A DNA stretch of 64,000 nt, from positions 62,001-126,000 of the forward strand of contig JAIWNF010000051.1 of assembly GCA_025093555.1 (NCBI GenBank). Reading direction: 5' to 3'. Positions 1 through 12,200 of this stretch are shown here, one piece after another; within the stretch, counting starts at the first letter, position 1, and every line of letters starts with the position of its first letter. The notes under the pieces are model-generated. The model made no database searches. It had not been told where the DNA came from and saw only the letters and a list, made by a program, of their open reading frames with translations. The DNA comes from Circinella umbellata (lineage: Eukaryota > Mucoromycota > Mucoromycetes > Mucorales > Lichtheimiaceae). Made by a program: the position numbers and the translations under genes.

Positions 1-889
1 TAAACTGGTATTTGGTGAACTTGTTCAAATATATATTGTATTTATGATACGTAGTATTTTTTTTTATGAAATCAGTAATAAGCCTCGTCTGACTCTTTCC
101 TCTTTGTCTCCAATTGCTTCATTCTTGTATGACCAAGCAAATAAAACTATCCAATTTAATTCTTGTTTCGTCAAAGTTTATAATGTTATTCTTATAGTTA
201 AACATAAACTTGATTATTATGATTTAAACAAACTTTTTATGGTGGGGTGAATCAACAACAATGAATGAATTGATACGTAGAGCATATATTTTAGTTGTTA
301 TGTCTTTTAGTTCAACCACTTTTAAGCTTATAAGATGCACCATATCAGGTTCTTACTTTGCAAAAGACGATGAAGAAAAGAAAAATAAATCCTGTTACGT
401 ACTTGGAATAAAATCTCGTTTTCTCCCGTTTATTTTTTAGCTGAAGTTACTGTGAACATTGTAGTTATGTACCAGCTGTAGTTTACTGATAGTGTACCGA
501 TTTATACTTCATACTTAAGCACTTGATTATATAAAATCTTTTTTACAAAGTTACAGTAAGAAAAAAAGTTATTCAATTATCAAGCATTGATATACGTACA
601 AAAAAAAAGCATGTAAAGAATGAGATTATTGTTTTTAGATACATATAACGATCCGTAAAGTTATACTCACTTTTAGTGAAACATCAGTTTTTTATACGTA
701 TTCATGCAAAAATCAGTATTATCAATAAAAAGTGTTAGATATTTTCTCTTGGTGCAATAAAGAGAAATCTGGCAACTAATAAGAAATTGGTATTAATTTA
801 CTTAAAACTACAGTAAAATTACATCAATAATATTGAATAGGACAATTTCGATATTTGAAGTTTGAGCTGTTAGTCATATTAAGTAAAGT
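1..889. other. AT-rich intergenic DNA, no gene seen
   Basis: Only one short open frame is present (ATG at 44, 68 codons). It has no recognisable motif and a composition like the surrounding DNA. The hexamer TACGTA occurs five times between 48 and 700. I see no RNA gene. Confidence 0.5.
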
Positions 890-1586
890 ATGATACCAAA
901 TGCAATTTTGTCGCTAAAAAGAGCTCACTTCCATCCAGAAGATTACAATAGTAACGCCCGATTTGAGTGGGCTACTGAAATTTTGAAAGCTGATATTGAA
1001 TATTGGACAAATTGCGTTTTCATTGATGAATCGAGTTTCAAAGTCAATATGAAGCGCAGTATGGTTTAGTCAAAGATAGGGGGAACAACCAGTAGTACAA
1101 GTCTCTAAAACAAGAGTAAAATCGCATACCATTATTGAAGCTATATCAAGTCTAGCTGTGGTAAATGTGCAATTGAAGATCCCTGAGGTCGTAGCCCCTT
1201 CAAAAACGAGAAAAGGACCAGGCGGCCATTATTTCAATTTTGTGGCTGAAACAATAAAAATAACGGATCAATATGAGGAGTTCAAGGGCCACTATCTTAT
1301 AATGGATAACTGTCCGATCCACAATCATGGTGCTATTAGAAAGTATATCGAAGCTCATGGCTATGGTTGCGTTTATCTTTCGCCTATTCGCCCAAACTCA
1401 ACCCATTTGAGCAGTTTTGGTCTGTATGTAATAGGGAAGTCAAGAGGGAAGCGCTTTTGCAAGAGGAGACATTGTCTTAAAAAATTAGAGATGCTTGCCA
1501 AAAAAGTACTTATCAGTGACCTGCAAAACTTTTGTAGATCTTCGGTTTCGGAATTTCAAATTTGTTTAAATAGGCAACCTCTTTAA
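890..1586 (+). pseudogene. Decayed Tc1/mariner-type DDE transposase
   Basis: Reading across frames gives a transposase C-terminal half. Around 1010-1050 the stretch CVFIDESSFKVNMKRS carries the first catalytic Asp. Around 1290-1325 HYLIMDNCPIH carries the second. Around 1388-1420, in a shifted frame, NPFEQFW carries the catalytic Glu. Reading is broken by a stop just after MKRS (near 1068), by a frameshift after it, by another between YLSPIRP and the Glu motif, and by a stop near 1478. The final stop is TAA at 1584-1586. This is a cut-and-paste element of the IS630/Tc1/mariner superfamily that can no longer make a full transposase. I could not identify terminal inverted repeats or TA target duplications by eye, so the element ends are unknown. 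Confidence 0.85.
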
Positions 1587-3017
1587 TAAAGATTGGTGCT
1601 CGCATTTTCTTTTTTACCGAATGCACGAATAATTTCGAAAAAATACTGTATCCAGGATCTGGATTCTTCATTATAAAAACAGTTAAAATAGTTTTCCTAT
1701 CATAAGGCATCGATTTAACTACCGTCTCAAGACATATTTTACTACTTGGCGACTTCATCTTTAAATTATAATATAAGCTGTTTACATTACATAAAGATTT
1801 TTTATCATAAGAATAAATAATGCCGAATAAGGAAACCGCATAACTTGAATGATTTGGATACCCTTACTTCCAACCAGTTGGAAGAACTTTCCTTTGAGAT
1901 CTGGATCTTTTATTCATGTACGTTACATTTAAGATTTTTATGATCGCGAACTGATACAACAAATAGTTGTACCCAAATAGGTCTTGCACTCAATTTGATA
2001 CAGTGATATTAGATGTAAATATATTGGACAGAACATCAAACGATTTTCCCTTGATAAAAGAAACACCGTTTTTGAAGAGTTTAGGAGGTATAAACGTCAT
2101 AATGAGGGATATGATATTGGATTAAACCAAAAAAAAAAAAAAAAGATAAAAAATTACAGGTGCAATAGAATCCTCAAAGAGATCGAAGAAGCTTGAAGAC
2201 AAGAGATTAAAGAACGACAGTGTTAAGCATTTGGTAATTGTGCTCAAATAATAGGCGCAACAGTATTCGCAACAGAAAACGAGATAAAGGAGGGGATATA
2301 AACCGAAAAGTATTTGCATTTTAGATCTTTATTATACAAAAAAAAACTTGCAAGAGATGCTTGAGCCAGTAGTCCATTATTTGAATGGAAGAATCTCTCT
2401 CGACACCAACCCCTGGGTCTTTATCACTTTTATAGCGCATAAATGATTCTTGAACTTGGGCTCTCCTCCACACAATATTTGCTTTTAATGGAAGTAATAC
2501 TAATATATTACTATTTTTCTATTCAAGGTCTCAATAATACAAGTGCTTACGTCGCAGTCAGTTACCTTGCCAGACACCTTTCATTATAAGTAGTAAAGCG
2601 ATAACGAGGATAAAGAAAAAGTAGTACACCGTAAAGGTAACCCATTCATCTTACTATAGCAAATGTCATAAACTATCATCATTAAAAATCCATGTCCTCT
2701 CTAACTATTTATTCATATTTTTGATAAGGCTCAAGATATTCGTTTGAAGGCCACATCAGAAATAATTGTTTTTGCCTGACCATTTTAGGCAATATTTCCA
2801 TTATTTAGAATTCTGATGCACTTAACAAGTATTGATCAAGGGCTCTAAATAAATAAATAAAATACAGATTTCTTATGAATTGGGAAACAAAACATTTGCA
2901 TTCACCCGCTAATTTCTGTATTTTCAAATGCGAAAGATTGTATTAGACTAAAAGGTATCTTTTGCGCTTTCCTGGGAGTGGTTTAAAGTAACAACTGGTA
3001 ACTTGATGACTCAGCTT
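1587..3017. other. Gene-poor spacer between two transposase fossils
   Basis: No convincing gene. Short open stretches around 1850-1910 and 2150-2250 look vaguely protein-like but are interrupted by stops every 30-40 codons on both strands. The stretch may contain the missing flanks of the two neighbouring transposons, but I recognised no motif in it. Confidence 0.4.
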
Positions 3018-3398
3018 GTGTAATACAGGGCATGAATGGTTTATGAAGTGGAAGGACTCTAACCTTGATTTTACAAAGAATTGCGTTTTCATTGATGAGG
3101 CTCGATTTCACATTGACATGAAGAATCCCAGCCAATGATAAGAAAAGGTGAACGTAGAGGCTACAAGGTGATGTATCTCCCTCCATACTCACCAGAATCA
3201 AATGTAGTCAAACAGTTCTGGGGAGTAGTCAAAGACAAAAGGAAGCACGATCGATTATTGGCCGTAGAAGATTTATGTGCTAGAATTGCAATGATGTGCT
3301 CATCAGGGACTTCTATGGTTTCTGTAATCACTCAGACCGTCAGATTATTAAATGTTATAAAAAAACATCATTCTAATATATTTACATATCTTAAATAA
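3018..3398 (+). pseudogene. Internally deleted Tc1/mariner-type transposase
   Basis: A second, distinct copy of the same superfamily. The first-Asp motif is intact (CVFIDEARFHIDMKN, about 3078-3124), but the reading then jumps to a C-terminal segment beginning near 3135 (GYKVMYLPPYSPE). The central block that holds the second Asp motif is missing, which implies an internal deletion of roughly 100 codons. In the third motif the usual NPIEQFW reads NVVKQFW, so the catalytic Glu is Lys. The tail runs open to TAA at 3396-3398. Both changes mean it cannot be an active transposase. Its sequence differs enough from the copy at 890-1586 that it is probably not a recent duplicate. Confidence 0.85.
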
Positions 3399-5764
3399 AG
3401 GATTATATTTAAAACGACAAACATTAATGATCAACTTAAAAGTGCCAAATTTAAATCTCTCTGTGTAACCCCAAATGGTGTTGTTGTCTTCTGATGAGCA
3501 GCACTCACGTTTTTTTTCTTTTTATTTTTCTTCTTCACTCTTCGGTTTCTTGTTTTTTTTTTCTTTTTCCAGTTTTCCACACGGTTTACGAAAAAAAAAG
3601 ACGATATATATAATATAATTATTTGAATTATCAAAACAAGTATATTAGCTTATCTATACTATATTGATTCAACTATTAATTTGATATAATTTAATTTGTG
3701 TTATAATAATATATAAAAAAAGTTCTCATGAATAAAGTAGTAAAGGCGTATAAATTAAATGGATAATAAATTATGACATAATACATGTTATAAAACCGAA
3801 GACGAGACACTACGTATCCATGATAAATCACAAGTTATCACATTTTTCAAAACATCATGCATGTTTACACGATTGGACATGTCGTCAGACATTTTGTTAC
3901 TTATAGTCCCTATAACCTTAGATTGCTATTATTATAATTGTGATTAAATTAGATAAGATAAAAAATAAAAAAACAGCAGCTACCATTATTACATACCCTT
4001 AGTAAAAAAAGAGTCATTATGCTCGTTCGATTGACCATAACTTTCTATTGTTTGATCATTAATTATTATTATAATTGATTGAGATACGTACTTTTTTCGC
4101 AGAGAATATACCAAATAATAGGTGTTTTTTTTCTGATTAATATATAGAAAACAAATCTAAAATAGATAGTAAGTAGTGAGTCATCTATCCTTGAACGAGA
4201 GATAGGTTATCACTAATCCAAATATAAAAAACACAGCAACCAGCTACGTAGTCCCGATGTAAAAATCTATATTAAAACGAGGTAAAAGAAAAAAAGCGTA
4301 AAAATTATTATCTTTATCCAGTGTCGTTATGAAACTAGAATAATATACTCAACATAAAAACTTTCGTAGTAAAACAATCCGAAAATAGAAAACAGTAAGT
4401 GATGCTGATACAACACAAACACCTTTAGATCATTATATCATGAGATGAAAACATGTCTTCTTCATCTTGCCAATGTAAGAAGATACGTGCTAGGTTGTTG
4501 GTTTAACTGTATTGATACCGATATTATTATTTTTATATTTTAAATAAAGTCTTCCTTGACGATAATAACACTCACACTGCAACAAATAGAAGGTAATTAA
4601 GATATAAAATTGATGCTATTTATTTTTATTCCATGAAGTCTGGTCCAAATGCTTATGTAGTTTAAGGTCAAGAAGCACCACCGCTTTCACCATTCACAAG
4701 AACAGCCCCTTCCCACGATTCCCACTTCGACTCCTGTGACATCATCCGTTATTACTAGAATCTGCCTCCGATCTGATTACTCTTATGATATGCAGTAAGT
4801 TTGTATCCTAAACCACCACAAGGCAAACTTGGTCTTTCCCCTCCTTTACTAATTTAAAGCGACAAAAAAGTAATCAAAGGCCGTTGTTCCAACACATCGT
4901 CAACTAGTAAACACTATATTGATTACTTTTATAAATATGCAATTACTATGAACGACAGTATTAGATATTTATTTGGATTGTATTGTTATTATATACACCA
5001 TTTAATATCAGTAATTGTGATATAAATAAGCTAACACTTAATTGAGTTACGTTTGGGGGGTACATATGTCTAAATTAAGAAAGCTCTCGCTGCACTGATT
5101 TATACTTGCGGCCAGCAAATCTCGCGATCTTTTCCCAGGTGACATATTAAGTACCGTTGATCTGATTAGTAGCAAATCGGATATTACTAGCTGTTTCACA
5201 ATATTACCACATAGAAGCAAACATATATATATAATCAGCAGAAAAACTGTTGGATGCTTTTGCCAATATTTTGCCATTGACTAGAATTTCAATGGGCGTT
5301 CACATGTAAAATAAGAACAAGCAGACTGTTGGAGTACCTGTGGAGGCAATATTACCAATTAGTAAAATAAAATGGATTATGTAGGAGTGGTGAACTAAAA
5401 GGGATGACCATTGTTAGTACGTATATGTTCTATATTATTACGTACTGTCATAAGTAAGATAGGAAAACAATGACATGAAAAGATTTTTTTTTTCATTAAG
5501 AATGATACAATCATCACACGTCTAGTAGATCAATTAACTGTGAATAATTTTAATGAATACCTTAATAAAAAAAAAAAATATAGCTAGATTACATTTTTCA
5601 AATAAAAAATTATGAATGTTTTGTAGTTAAGATCTTGTATATGTATCATTTTTGAATATATAGGTATTGTAACATGATAGATAAGGTATAAGTATAAATG
5701 TGTGTATATATATATATATGTGTGTGTGTGTATCTATTTCCAGGTCCAGCCTGAGAAATCAAAG
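3399..5764. other. Gene-poor DNA with a GC-richer island near 4.66-4.86 kb
   Basis: No supported gene. Most of it is strongly AT-rich with homopolymer runs. About 4660-4860 is an exception: it is GC-richer and open on the + strand from a possible acceptor (tatgtag, ends about 4660) to a possible donor (GTAAGT, about 4797). It may be an exon relic or an old coding fragment. A 76-codon minus-strand frame (5047-5277) starts with ATG but has no recognisable motif. Confidence 0.4.
5700..5732. repeat. TG/TA microsatellite
   Basis: A compound dinucleotide tract: TGTG, then (TA)n, then (TG)n. It lies about 35 bp beyond the stop codon of the coiled-coil gene that follows on the minus strand, so it is in that gene's probable 3' region. 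Confidence 0.85.
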
Positions 5765-6749
5765 TTATCGTTCTTCTTCTAATGCTCTTCTTGGTTCTAC
5801 ATCTTTTTCTTGTAATATTTGTAATAATTGATTTTCTTTATGTCGTAAAGTCTGAGTTAATTGTTCTTTTTCTTTTCGTACCATATCCAATTCTTTTTTT
5901 AACCGTAGATTTTCTTGTACTAATCGATTGTTTTGTTGAATCCAAATCATAGCTTCATCCATATTTGACGTCGGTTTATTTAAAGATATACGTGATGAAC
6001 TAGCATATGCCCAAGTACTTGGAAATTGTGATGCATAATCTGTCACATTAATACTTTGTGACCGTTCATGTCGTAATTGTTTTGTGTTCCGTTGTGGTCG
6101 AGAGGGTGAAGAAGAAGAAGAAGGTACAGGTGTTGATGCGGTAGGTACCTATTGAATTATTTAATAAAAGTTAAATGTTTCACAAAAGAAAAGGGTATAT
6201 AAATTACTATTATATTAAAAAATAAATATAAAGTAATAACGTACTGGAGTAGGCGGTGATGGTGGTGAGTTTTGTCGATTCATAATACTCGGTGGTGGTA
6301 AAGGGAAACTTCTATTTTTTATATAAAATGGTAAATACAAATATGGTCAGTATAGCTTCAAACCCTTAATATAGACTGTTGAGTTGGTGTCAGCCTGAAG
6401 CAAAAGCGAAAAATAATAATATAATAATAGTTACTCTTCGTTGAATGAAGTAGGTGAAGTAACAGTTGAATGTATTGCTGAAATTGCATGAGTTGAAGAA
6501 ATGGAGAGAGGCTTATCACTTTGCCATCGTATAGATGAAGTCGATAATCGTTTATTTGTTAATGTATTTTTCGTTTGTGTTGGTGGAGTATTCATGCTCC
6601 TACGCTTTTGTTGATAGTCTTTGAGCTATATAATAGGATCAAATTAATAATAATAATAATAAAAAGTGAGTAAAATAACAAATAAAATAAATAAACACCT
6701 TTTTCTTTCCAGCTTCCAAAAGTTCTTGTCGAGGTACTGGTGATGACAT
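5765..6749 (-). CDS. Small golgin-like coiled-coil protein
   Basis: Four exons (6749-6699, 6625-6435, 6311-6245, 6148-5765) splice in frame to 230 residues. The N-terminus MSSPVPRQELLEAGKKK runs directly into LKDYQQKR. This is the 'AAKKKLKEYQ' type of start known from golgin/GM130-family proteins. The middle (about residues 30-145) is Ser/Thr/Pro-rich and presumably disordered. The C-terminal 65 residues form a charged coiled coil (…NRLVQENLRLKKELDMVRKE…). A Golgi tether or adaptor role is suggested only by the N-terminal motif, and the protein is far shorter than true golgins. No transmembrane segment or GRIP domain is present. The second intron's donor is GTACGT, chosen because the alternative four bases away breaks the frame. 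It could also be an unrelated cytoskeletal coiled-coil protein. Confidence 0.72.
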
Positions 6750-9134
6750 TATCAAGATCAGTGAAACGTTTTTTTTTTCTTTTGTTTTAGAATGAATAAT
6801 AACAAAATAAATAGTTCTGGCTTCTTTTTTTTTAGTTCCCCAGAATCTCTCGATCACACTGTACCTACCAGAAGCGGGAAACCTTTTTTTTTATGATCTA
6901 CGCTCTGTGTTACCCTTAAAGCGGATCGGGTAACCAAACCAACTTCACTTATGAGAATCAATAAGCAAATGTTGTCAATATACCTATGTCGTTATACATG
7001 TAAACCTATCACATTTGAGCAGATATACATAGGACAATCCACTTCTTTCTAGTTATTCTTTTTAGCAAGTTTAATAACAAATTTATATACCATTACAGTC
7101 ATATATAATTGTTAGAAAAAAACTGTATTAAAACCTTAATACAATCATGCAAATTTTGCATGACTTCTTCTCGTGACTATAACAATGATGGCGAGAGTGA
7201 CAATATCAATGACAATATCATGTCAGTGATATCTCATGAAATTTCATCTAAACCTTCTGATGAATGAAGAAATGTTTCTTTTTTTGAGACTCTTGTGTTC
7301 CCACTTTAATAGAAGGCACTTTCAGTTGGAAAATATTGATATCATATATTCATTATTGTGAATCATTTTAGAAGAGCTTGTATTTTCCCAAAAACGAATA
7401 TTCAAGAGCCAAAAAAAAGAAAAAAAGGGGGGTAACCTGTAGACAACTACAAACATAAGTAAATAATATTAAAATCAATAATATAGGTCTGAAATTTATC
7501 AAAGAAGAGTTGTCGAAATTGTTATATGATTATCAATCGTCAAGATATTATTATTGTGAATACATTTAGTCGTTGATATTACTAACCAAGCTTTAATCGA
7601 CTTTACAGTATTATGAATTTTTAACTACGTATTAATATACTACCAGTATTGAAAATTCACTGTTTTGTGTATGTTGGTAAAATATCAACGTTTATCTTTA
7701 CATGAATTTCTCAACCCTTATTTTTTATTTTTGATACGCACATTTCACTATTTAATATACGTAAAAACCAACTACATAATTGTGACTTTGGGTATGACAA
7801 CAAACTATTAGTAATAGCGCTGCGACTTTAAAAATCGTAATTTTCGGATTACTCGATATAAAGAAAGTTTAAGTGAATTGACATATTATAAACTTAGATT
7901 TGCTCATATGCTAATAAAAGTATGTTTTGTATCTGAGAAAATGAAAACAAAAGTACTTTATAAAATACATACAAGCTGTAATAGAGTGATACAATTATTC
8001 ATTTAGTTAATGTTGGTAAAGATAAGTAGACTATTGTGGCACTTGAGTTGTCAGACATGGCTTTACGATCTTTAGCGGAGAAAAATAACTTATGAATGGA
8101 CATTTGCCACATAATAAGATTCAAAGTTCCCTAATTATACATATATGTACAGATATAGCTTAAACAGAGCCACTAAACACAATATCCGCAAGATGTAGTA
8201 GTCAATTGTATATTGTGTCATTTGGATCCTGGAATTGAAATGTATAATAAAAAGAGTTGTGTAATTTCTTATATCTTTTTTTTTTCGTACGTAGGAAGAA
8301 GCAGTTTTATTTTCCATGCATTATGTAAGCTAATATAAATAAAATAAAACAAATTATCTTGATGAATTAAATATCTTATCTCCCGATAGATAACTTTTAC
8401 ATCCAAGTTCAACAAAATCAAGAAGATACGTAATTGTAAAGAAATATACATCTCAGAACGCATCACAAAGAATAAAAAATTAAAAGGTATAATTAATGTT
8501 ATTGAGAATCTGTTATCAATAGAATATTAACAAGAGCAAAATAATACTTACGTAACAGCAGACTATATAAAAAAAAAATCCAAATATTCAAGTATACAAT
8601 ATTATTGTACCCGATAATTTTTAATATAAAAATCAAAATACGTACTGTACTTGCGTGTACTGCTTTATATGTATTTTAATCTTGAATACATCATCCACGT
8701 ATCAAAAACTTAAGGTTTTATTCTCACCTTCTTTGCTTTGCTTTGCTATTGTTATATTTATATATCATTTTTTATTAATAAAATTAAGATAAAAATGTCC
8801 ATGGGGTTATAATAATATGTTGGTGGCTATCATAAAAATATAACAGAGATAATATATACAGATTTGGTTACGCAGAGTTTTCACAACTGCGAGCAATTGT
8901 TCAAGAGCAATAGAATAATGTTCCAGATTACAAAATACAAGTGGCGAGAGGGGTAGACAAGTAAAGTGTGAAGGTTAAGGATATAAAAGAAAATAATGAA
9001 GATTACGTAATACAATAATAATAATAATAATAATAATATAACAGGTACTATCAAAAAGACAACTTGCCATCCCAAAGAAATAAAAATTTACACGACATAA
9101 ATGGGGAGGTAAAGAACAAATAAAAAGAAGAGAT
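6750..9134. other. 2.4 kb intergenic region
   Basis: This lies between the golgin-like gene start and the 3' end of the purine permease gene. It contains a perfect 17-nt hairpin palindrome at 7146-7162 (catgcaaa, T, ttgcatg-type arms). A 35-codon ATG frame begins at 7160 (MTSSRDYNNDGESDN…) with no recognisable homology. Open frames at 8135-8466 and 8881-9268 on the minus strand are low-complexity and look accidental. No RNA gene was seen. Confidence 0.4.
9014..9038. repeat. (AAT)n trinucleotide repeat
   Basis: About eight uninterrupted AAT/ATA units, roughly 100 bp beyond the stop codon of the permease gene and so probably in or near its 3' UTR. Confidence 0.85.
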
Positions 9135-11767
9135 TTAGGATTTCTCACGATGATCAGTATTATTAATATGAATAGTACCAGCTTCTTCATCACGGAAAAC
9201 GCGATCGGCACCAGCAATGGATTTTTCACTTGTTGATTCGTTATCATTTCCAGGAACTGCCTCTTCATATGGCAAAATGAGATTCAAAAGAATAGAAACA
9301 ATACCTGCCAGAATATATCCGGTGCTAACAACGGTGGTAATAGCATCATAGAAACCTTGAAGTGCTTCATTATTCTCAGCCTTAGGCATGACATGGGTGA
9401 ACCAGTCAGGAACTAGTGATACACCCAATGCAAGAGCAAGCGAAGCAGCGACAATAACACGATCGCGACGACTCCATTCCATGTAACCAAGAATACGAAT
9501 ACCAGAGGTAGCAACGCTGGCAAATAGATAGACTGACATACCACCAATGAGTGGAGCAGGAATTGCCAAAAATGCAGCGGAAATTTTGGAAAAGATACCA
9601 AAGATAATTAGTAAACTTGCGCAAACAACACCGGCATATCGATTAGCACAACGAGTAACCTAATTAATTGTTGTTGTGGTATTATTTAGTAACATAATAA
9701 AATGCATTTTTTTCCATTTGATTATAAATAGTTTACTCACTGCAATGACACCGTTATTTTGACTGAATGTGACAACTCCCATTGAAGTGGCAAGTCCAGA
9801 GAAAATACCGGATAAGCCGTCGGCGAGAAGACCGCCTTGACAACGCGATTCAAATACTTCTCCAGTGATATCAGTACCAGAAACATCGCATGCTGCTGTC
9901 AAATCACCTAAACATTCACTGAAAGAAAAATGTAGTTAGCATTTTGCTGGAATTGTTTGGTTTTTATCTGTCATACGTGAGCAATATTTTTTTTACTTAT
10001 AAAAGCTAATTATAAACATGACACTTACATAGTCATATCCAAATATACGAATAGAAATGGAATCACACCAGGTCCATAGATGCTCAAGTTAAACGTTTTG
10101 ACCCAGAGGAAAGTAGCAGCTGGTGCTGATACGATATCACTTGAATCAAACATACCAACACATGCAGCAATGATGCACCCAACGACAAGACCCTAAAAGA
10201 TATAATAGTAATAATTAGTTATGATAACTAAAACGTTATTTTCATTAACATCAAAAATTTCATGTGCCAATAATTATGATATTTACCACAATAACTGAAA
10301 TGTTCTTCAAAAAGACAGAGCCAACAACTTCGAGTACAGTAATTGTAAAGAATACAGAGGCACCCAAACCAAAGTTAACTGCACTACCCCATTGTTGAGC
10401 ATTAGGTGCGTGAATGGTTGGGCATAAAGCAAAGTCACCGGATTCTGGACGACTCATACAAGGGCCACTACCGCCAGCCCAGTTCTTCATTGCTACAAAT
10501 AACATACACAGATGCAGAATAAAATGAGTATTTATATAAACTTAGAATCCTAAGACATAAACGTAATATTGTTTGTAGGAACCGTACCAGAAGTCATGAG
10601 CGAGCTGCCAATGACCAACAAAACAATACCGGTAACAATTTTTGGAAAAAGTTTACGAATGACTCGAGGTGGCAAAAAGCTAATACAAACGGTCAAAAGA
10701 GCACAGACCATTTGGGTACCAAGAATAGCACCAAACGCATCAGGACATGGCAATTGATTAACTGTTCCGTCAGGTAAAATTTCAGATGGACAATAACCAC
10801 CTGTTATATCAAAATGTAAAGAAGAAAAAAAATTGGAATATTAATATATCGTTATTATAATTACAAATACAATTTCTATATTGCTGTATAAAAAAAACTT
10901 ACTGCTGTACATGTTGGAAATAATAGCTTGAGCAGCGGGAAGATTGGCAAATGACACACCGGTGATCTGAAGCAAGCCAGCACCAATATAGTATCTTGTC
11001 ATTGGAATTTTAAATCGGATAATTTGGACAAAACTGTAAAGTACATTATGTAAAAAAAATGGTACGTTAGTGAGCACTTTCGAATATATGATTATCAAAT
11101 ACATAGAAATGAATCGAATACATACCTCATTATACCCGAAACAATTAAAGAAGCTGAAATCATGTATTGTCGTAAATCTTGATCCAGATTCAATGCATTA
11201 CTGCCAGCACCAGAAATCAAGATTGTAGGTGTGATAATACCTACGTATTCAAATGGTAATAAAAAATATAAAAGTAATCAGCATTCGTCTTCTATATTGT
11301 CTGGTGTATCTAACTATTATTGTATATAATTTTACCTCCAATAACAGCTAAAAAGTGCTGAATACCCATAACTAAAAGTAAAAAAATTGGAACGTCGTCA
11401 TTAGGTCCATAAAATGGAGAACTGTTTGCCTTTTTACGCAAAAATGGGATGTGTGGAATACTATATTAAAAAATATAAATATATATCAGTAATGTATCAA
11501 TAATTTAAATTGAATTAATGGGATTATTTTAGATCATTGATGGACATACCAAAGAGCGCCATAATCGTATCTTCCATCACCTAACCATCCTTCACGGGTA
11601 AAAAGTTTCCTCTTCACACGTTGTGGAAATGAGGCATATATAACAGGTGGAACTGCTCCTGGATAATACATATCTTGGGGCTGCTCAGTTCTGATTTCAG
11701 TGATGTCGTTGTGTTTTTTATCCATATCGTCTGATTTGATGCTGTGTTTACTAGAAGAAGAGGGCAT
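9135..11767 (-). CDS. NCS2 purine permease (xanthine/uric acid type)
   Basis: Nine exons (11767-11550, 11460-11336, 11240-11126, 11033-10903, 10800-10588, 10492-10287, 10192-10029, 9918-9741, 9659-9135) join in frame to 624 residues, the usual size for fungal UapA/UapC carriers. The family signature QNNGVIAVTRCANR spans the exon 8/9 junction and matches the NCS2 signature motif of the uric acid-xanthine permeases. Other family-like segments are GVITP-type GGIITPTILISGAGSNAL early on and the SKISAAFLAIPAPLIGGMSV block near the end. Many hydrophobic segments fit a plasma-membrane H+ symporter with 12-14 helices. The cytosolic N-terminus is hydrophilic with FPQRVKRK. A deaminase gene diverges from it 433 bp away. 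The substrate (xanthine/uric acid rather than uracil) is inferred from the signature. Confidence 0.92.
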
Positions 11768-12200
11768 AACAATATAAAAAAAAGAACCAATAGAAAAAGC
11801 GGAATGTATATCTGTTTGCTATGTTGAAGAGCAAGTAAAAAGATATTATAATAGAAGTTTAATAAAAAGAGTGCGCTTCCAATACAGATTTGCTGTTGGG
11901 CTGGCTGCAAAGAGAAAAAAAGGTGAAAAGATAATGAAGTATCCATATTTATATGTTTTTTTTTTTTTTGTAATTACAAATTAGTTTAATCATTATCTTT
12001 TATGTAACTAAGTAAAATGTAACGACTGTTTTAGATATTTGATAAAAGAAATAAATGAATGTCAACTAAGAGAGATAACGATCGTGAACGATTGAACCTG
12101 TTGGTGTTACCTCAGAATGTTCTCCTGCGTCGATTTTTTTTATATGGTTGCTTTGGTGGACGAACGAATTTTTTCGGGCTCTTTCGCGTGTTTATCAACA
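11768..12200. promoter_or_regulatory. Divergent promoter of permease and deaminase genes
   Basis: 433 bp separate the two start codons. Four GATA-factor type sites (HGATAR) are visible: AGATAA at 11929 and 12073, TGATAA at 12040, and TTATCT at 11993. In fungi, AreA/Nit2 GATA factors drive nitrogen-source genes, including purine permeases. In DNA this AT-rich one or two such sites are expected by chance, so the support is modest. A poly(T) run lies at about 11956-11970. A small open frame beginning at 12058 overlaps the deaminase 5' end in another frame and looks accidental. Confidence 0.4.

Noticed and set aside
44..250. 68-codon ATG frame at the left end
   Set aside because: No motif, composition like the flanking DNA, and no evidence of splicing or a promoter.
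7146..7162. 17-nt perfect hairpin palindrome
   Set aside because: A single short palindrome in AT-rich DNA; expected by chance and not next to a gene end as a terminator would be.
8135..8466. Minus-strand frames of 60-65 codons
   Set aside because: Low complexity (Tyr/Ile/Leu-rich) as expected in AT-rich DNA; no motif and they overlap each other in different frames.
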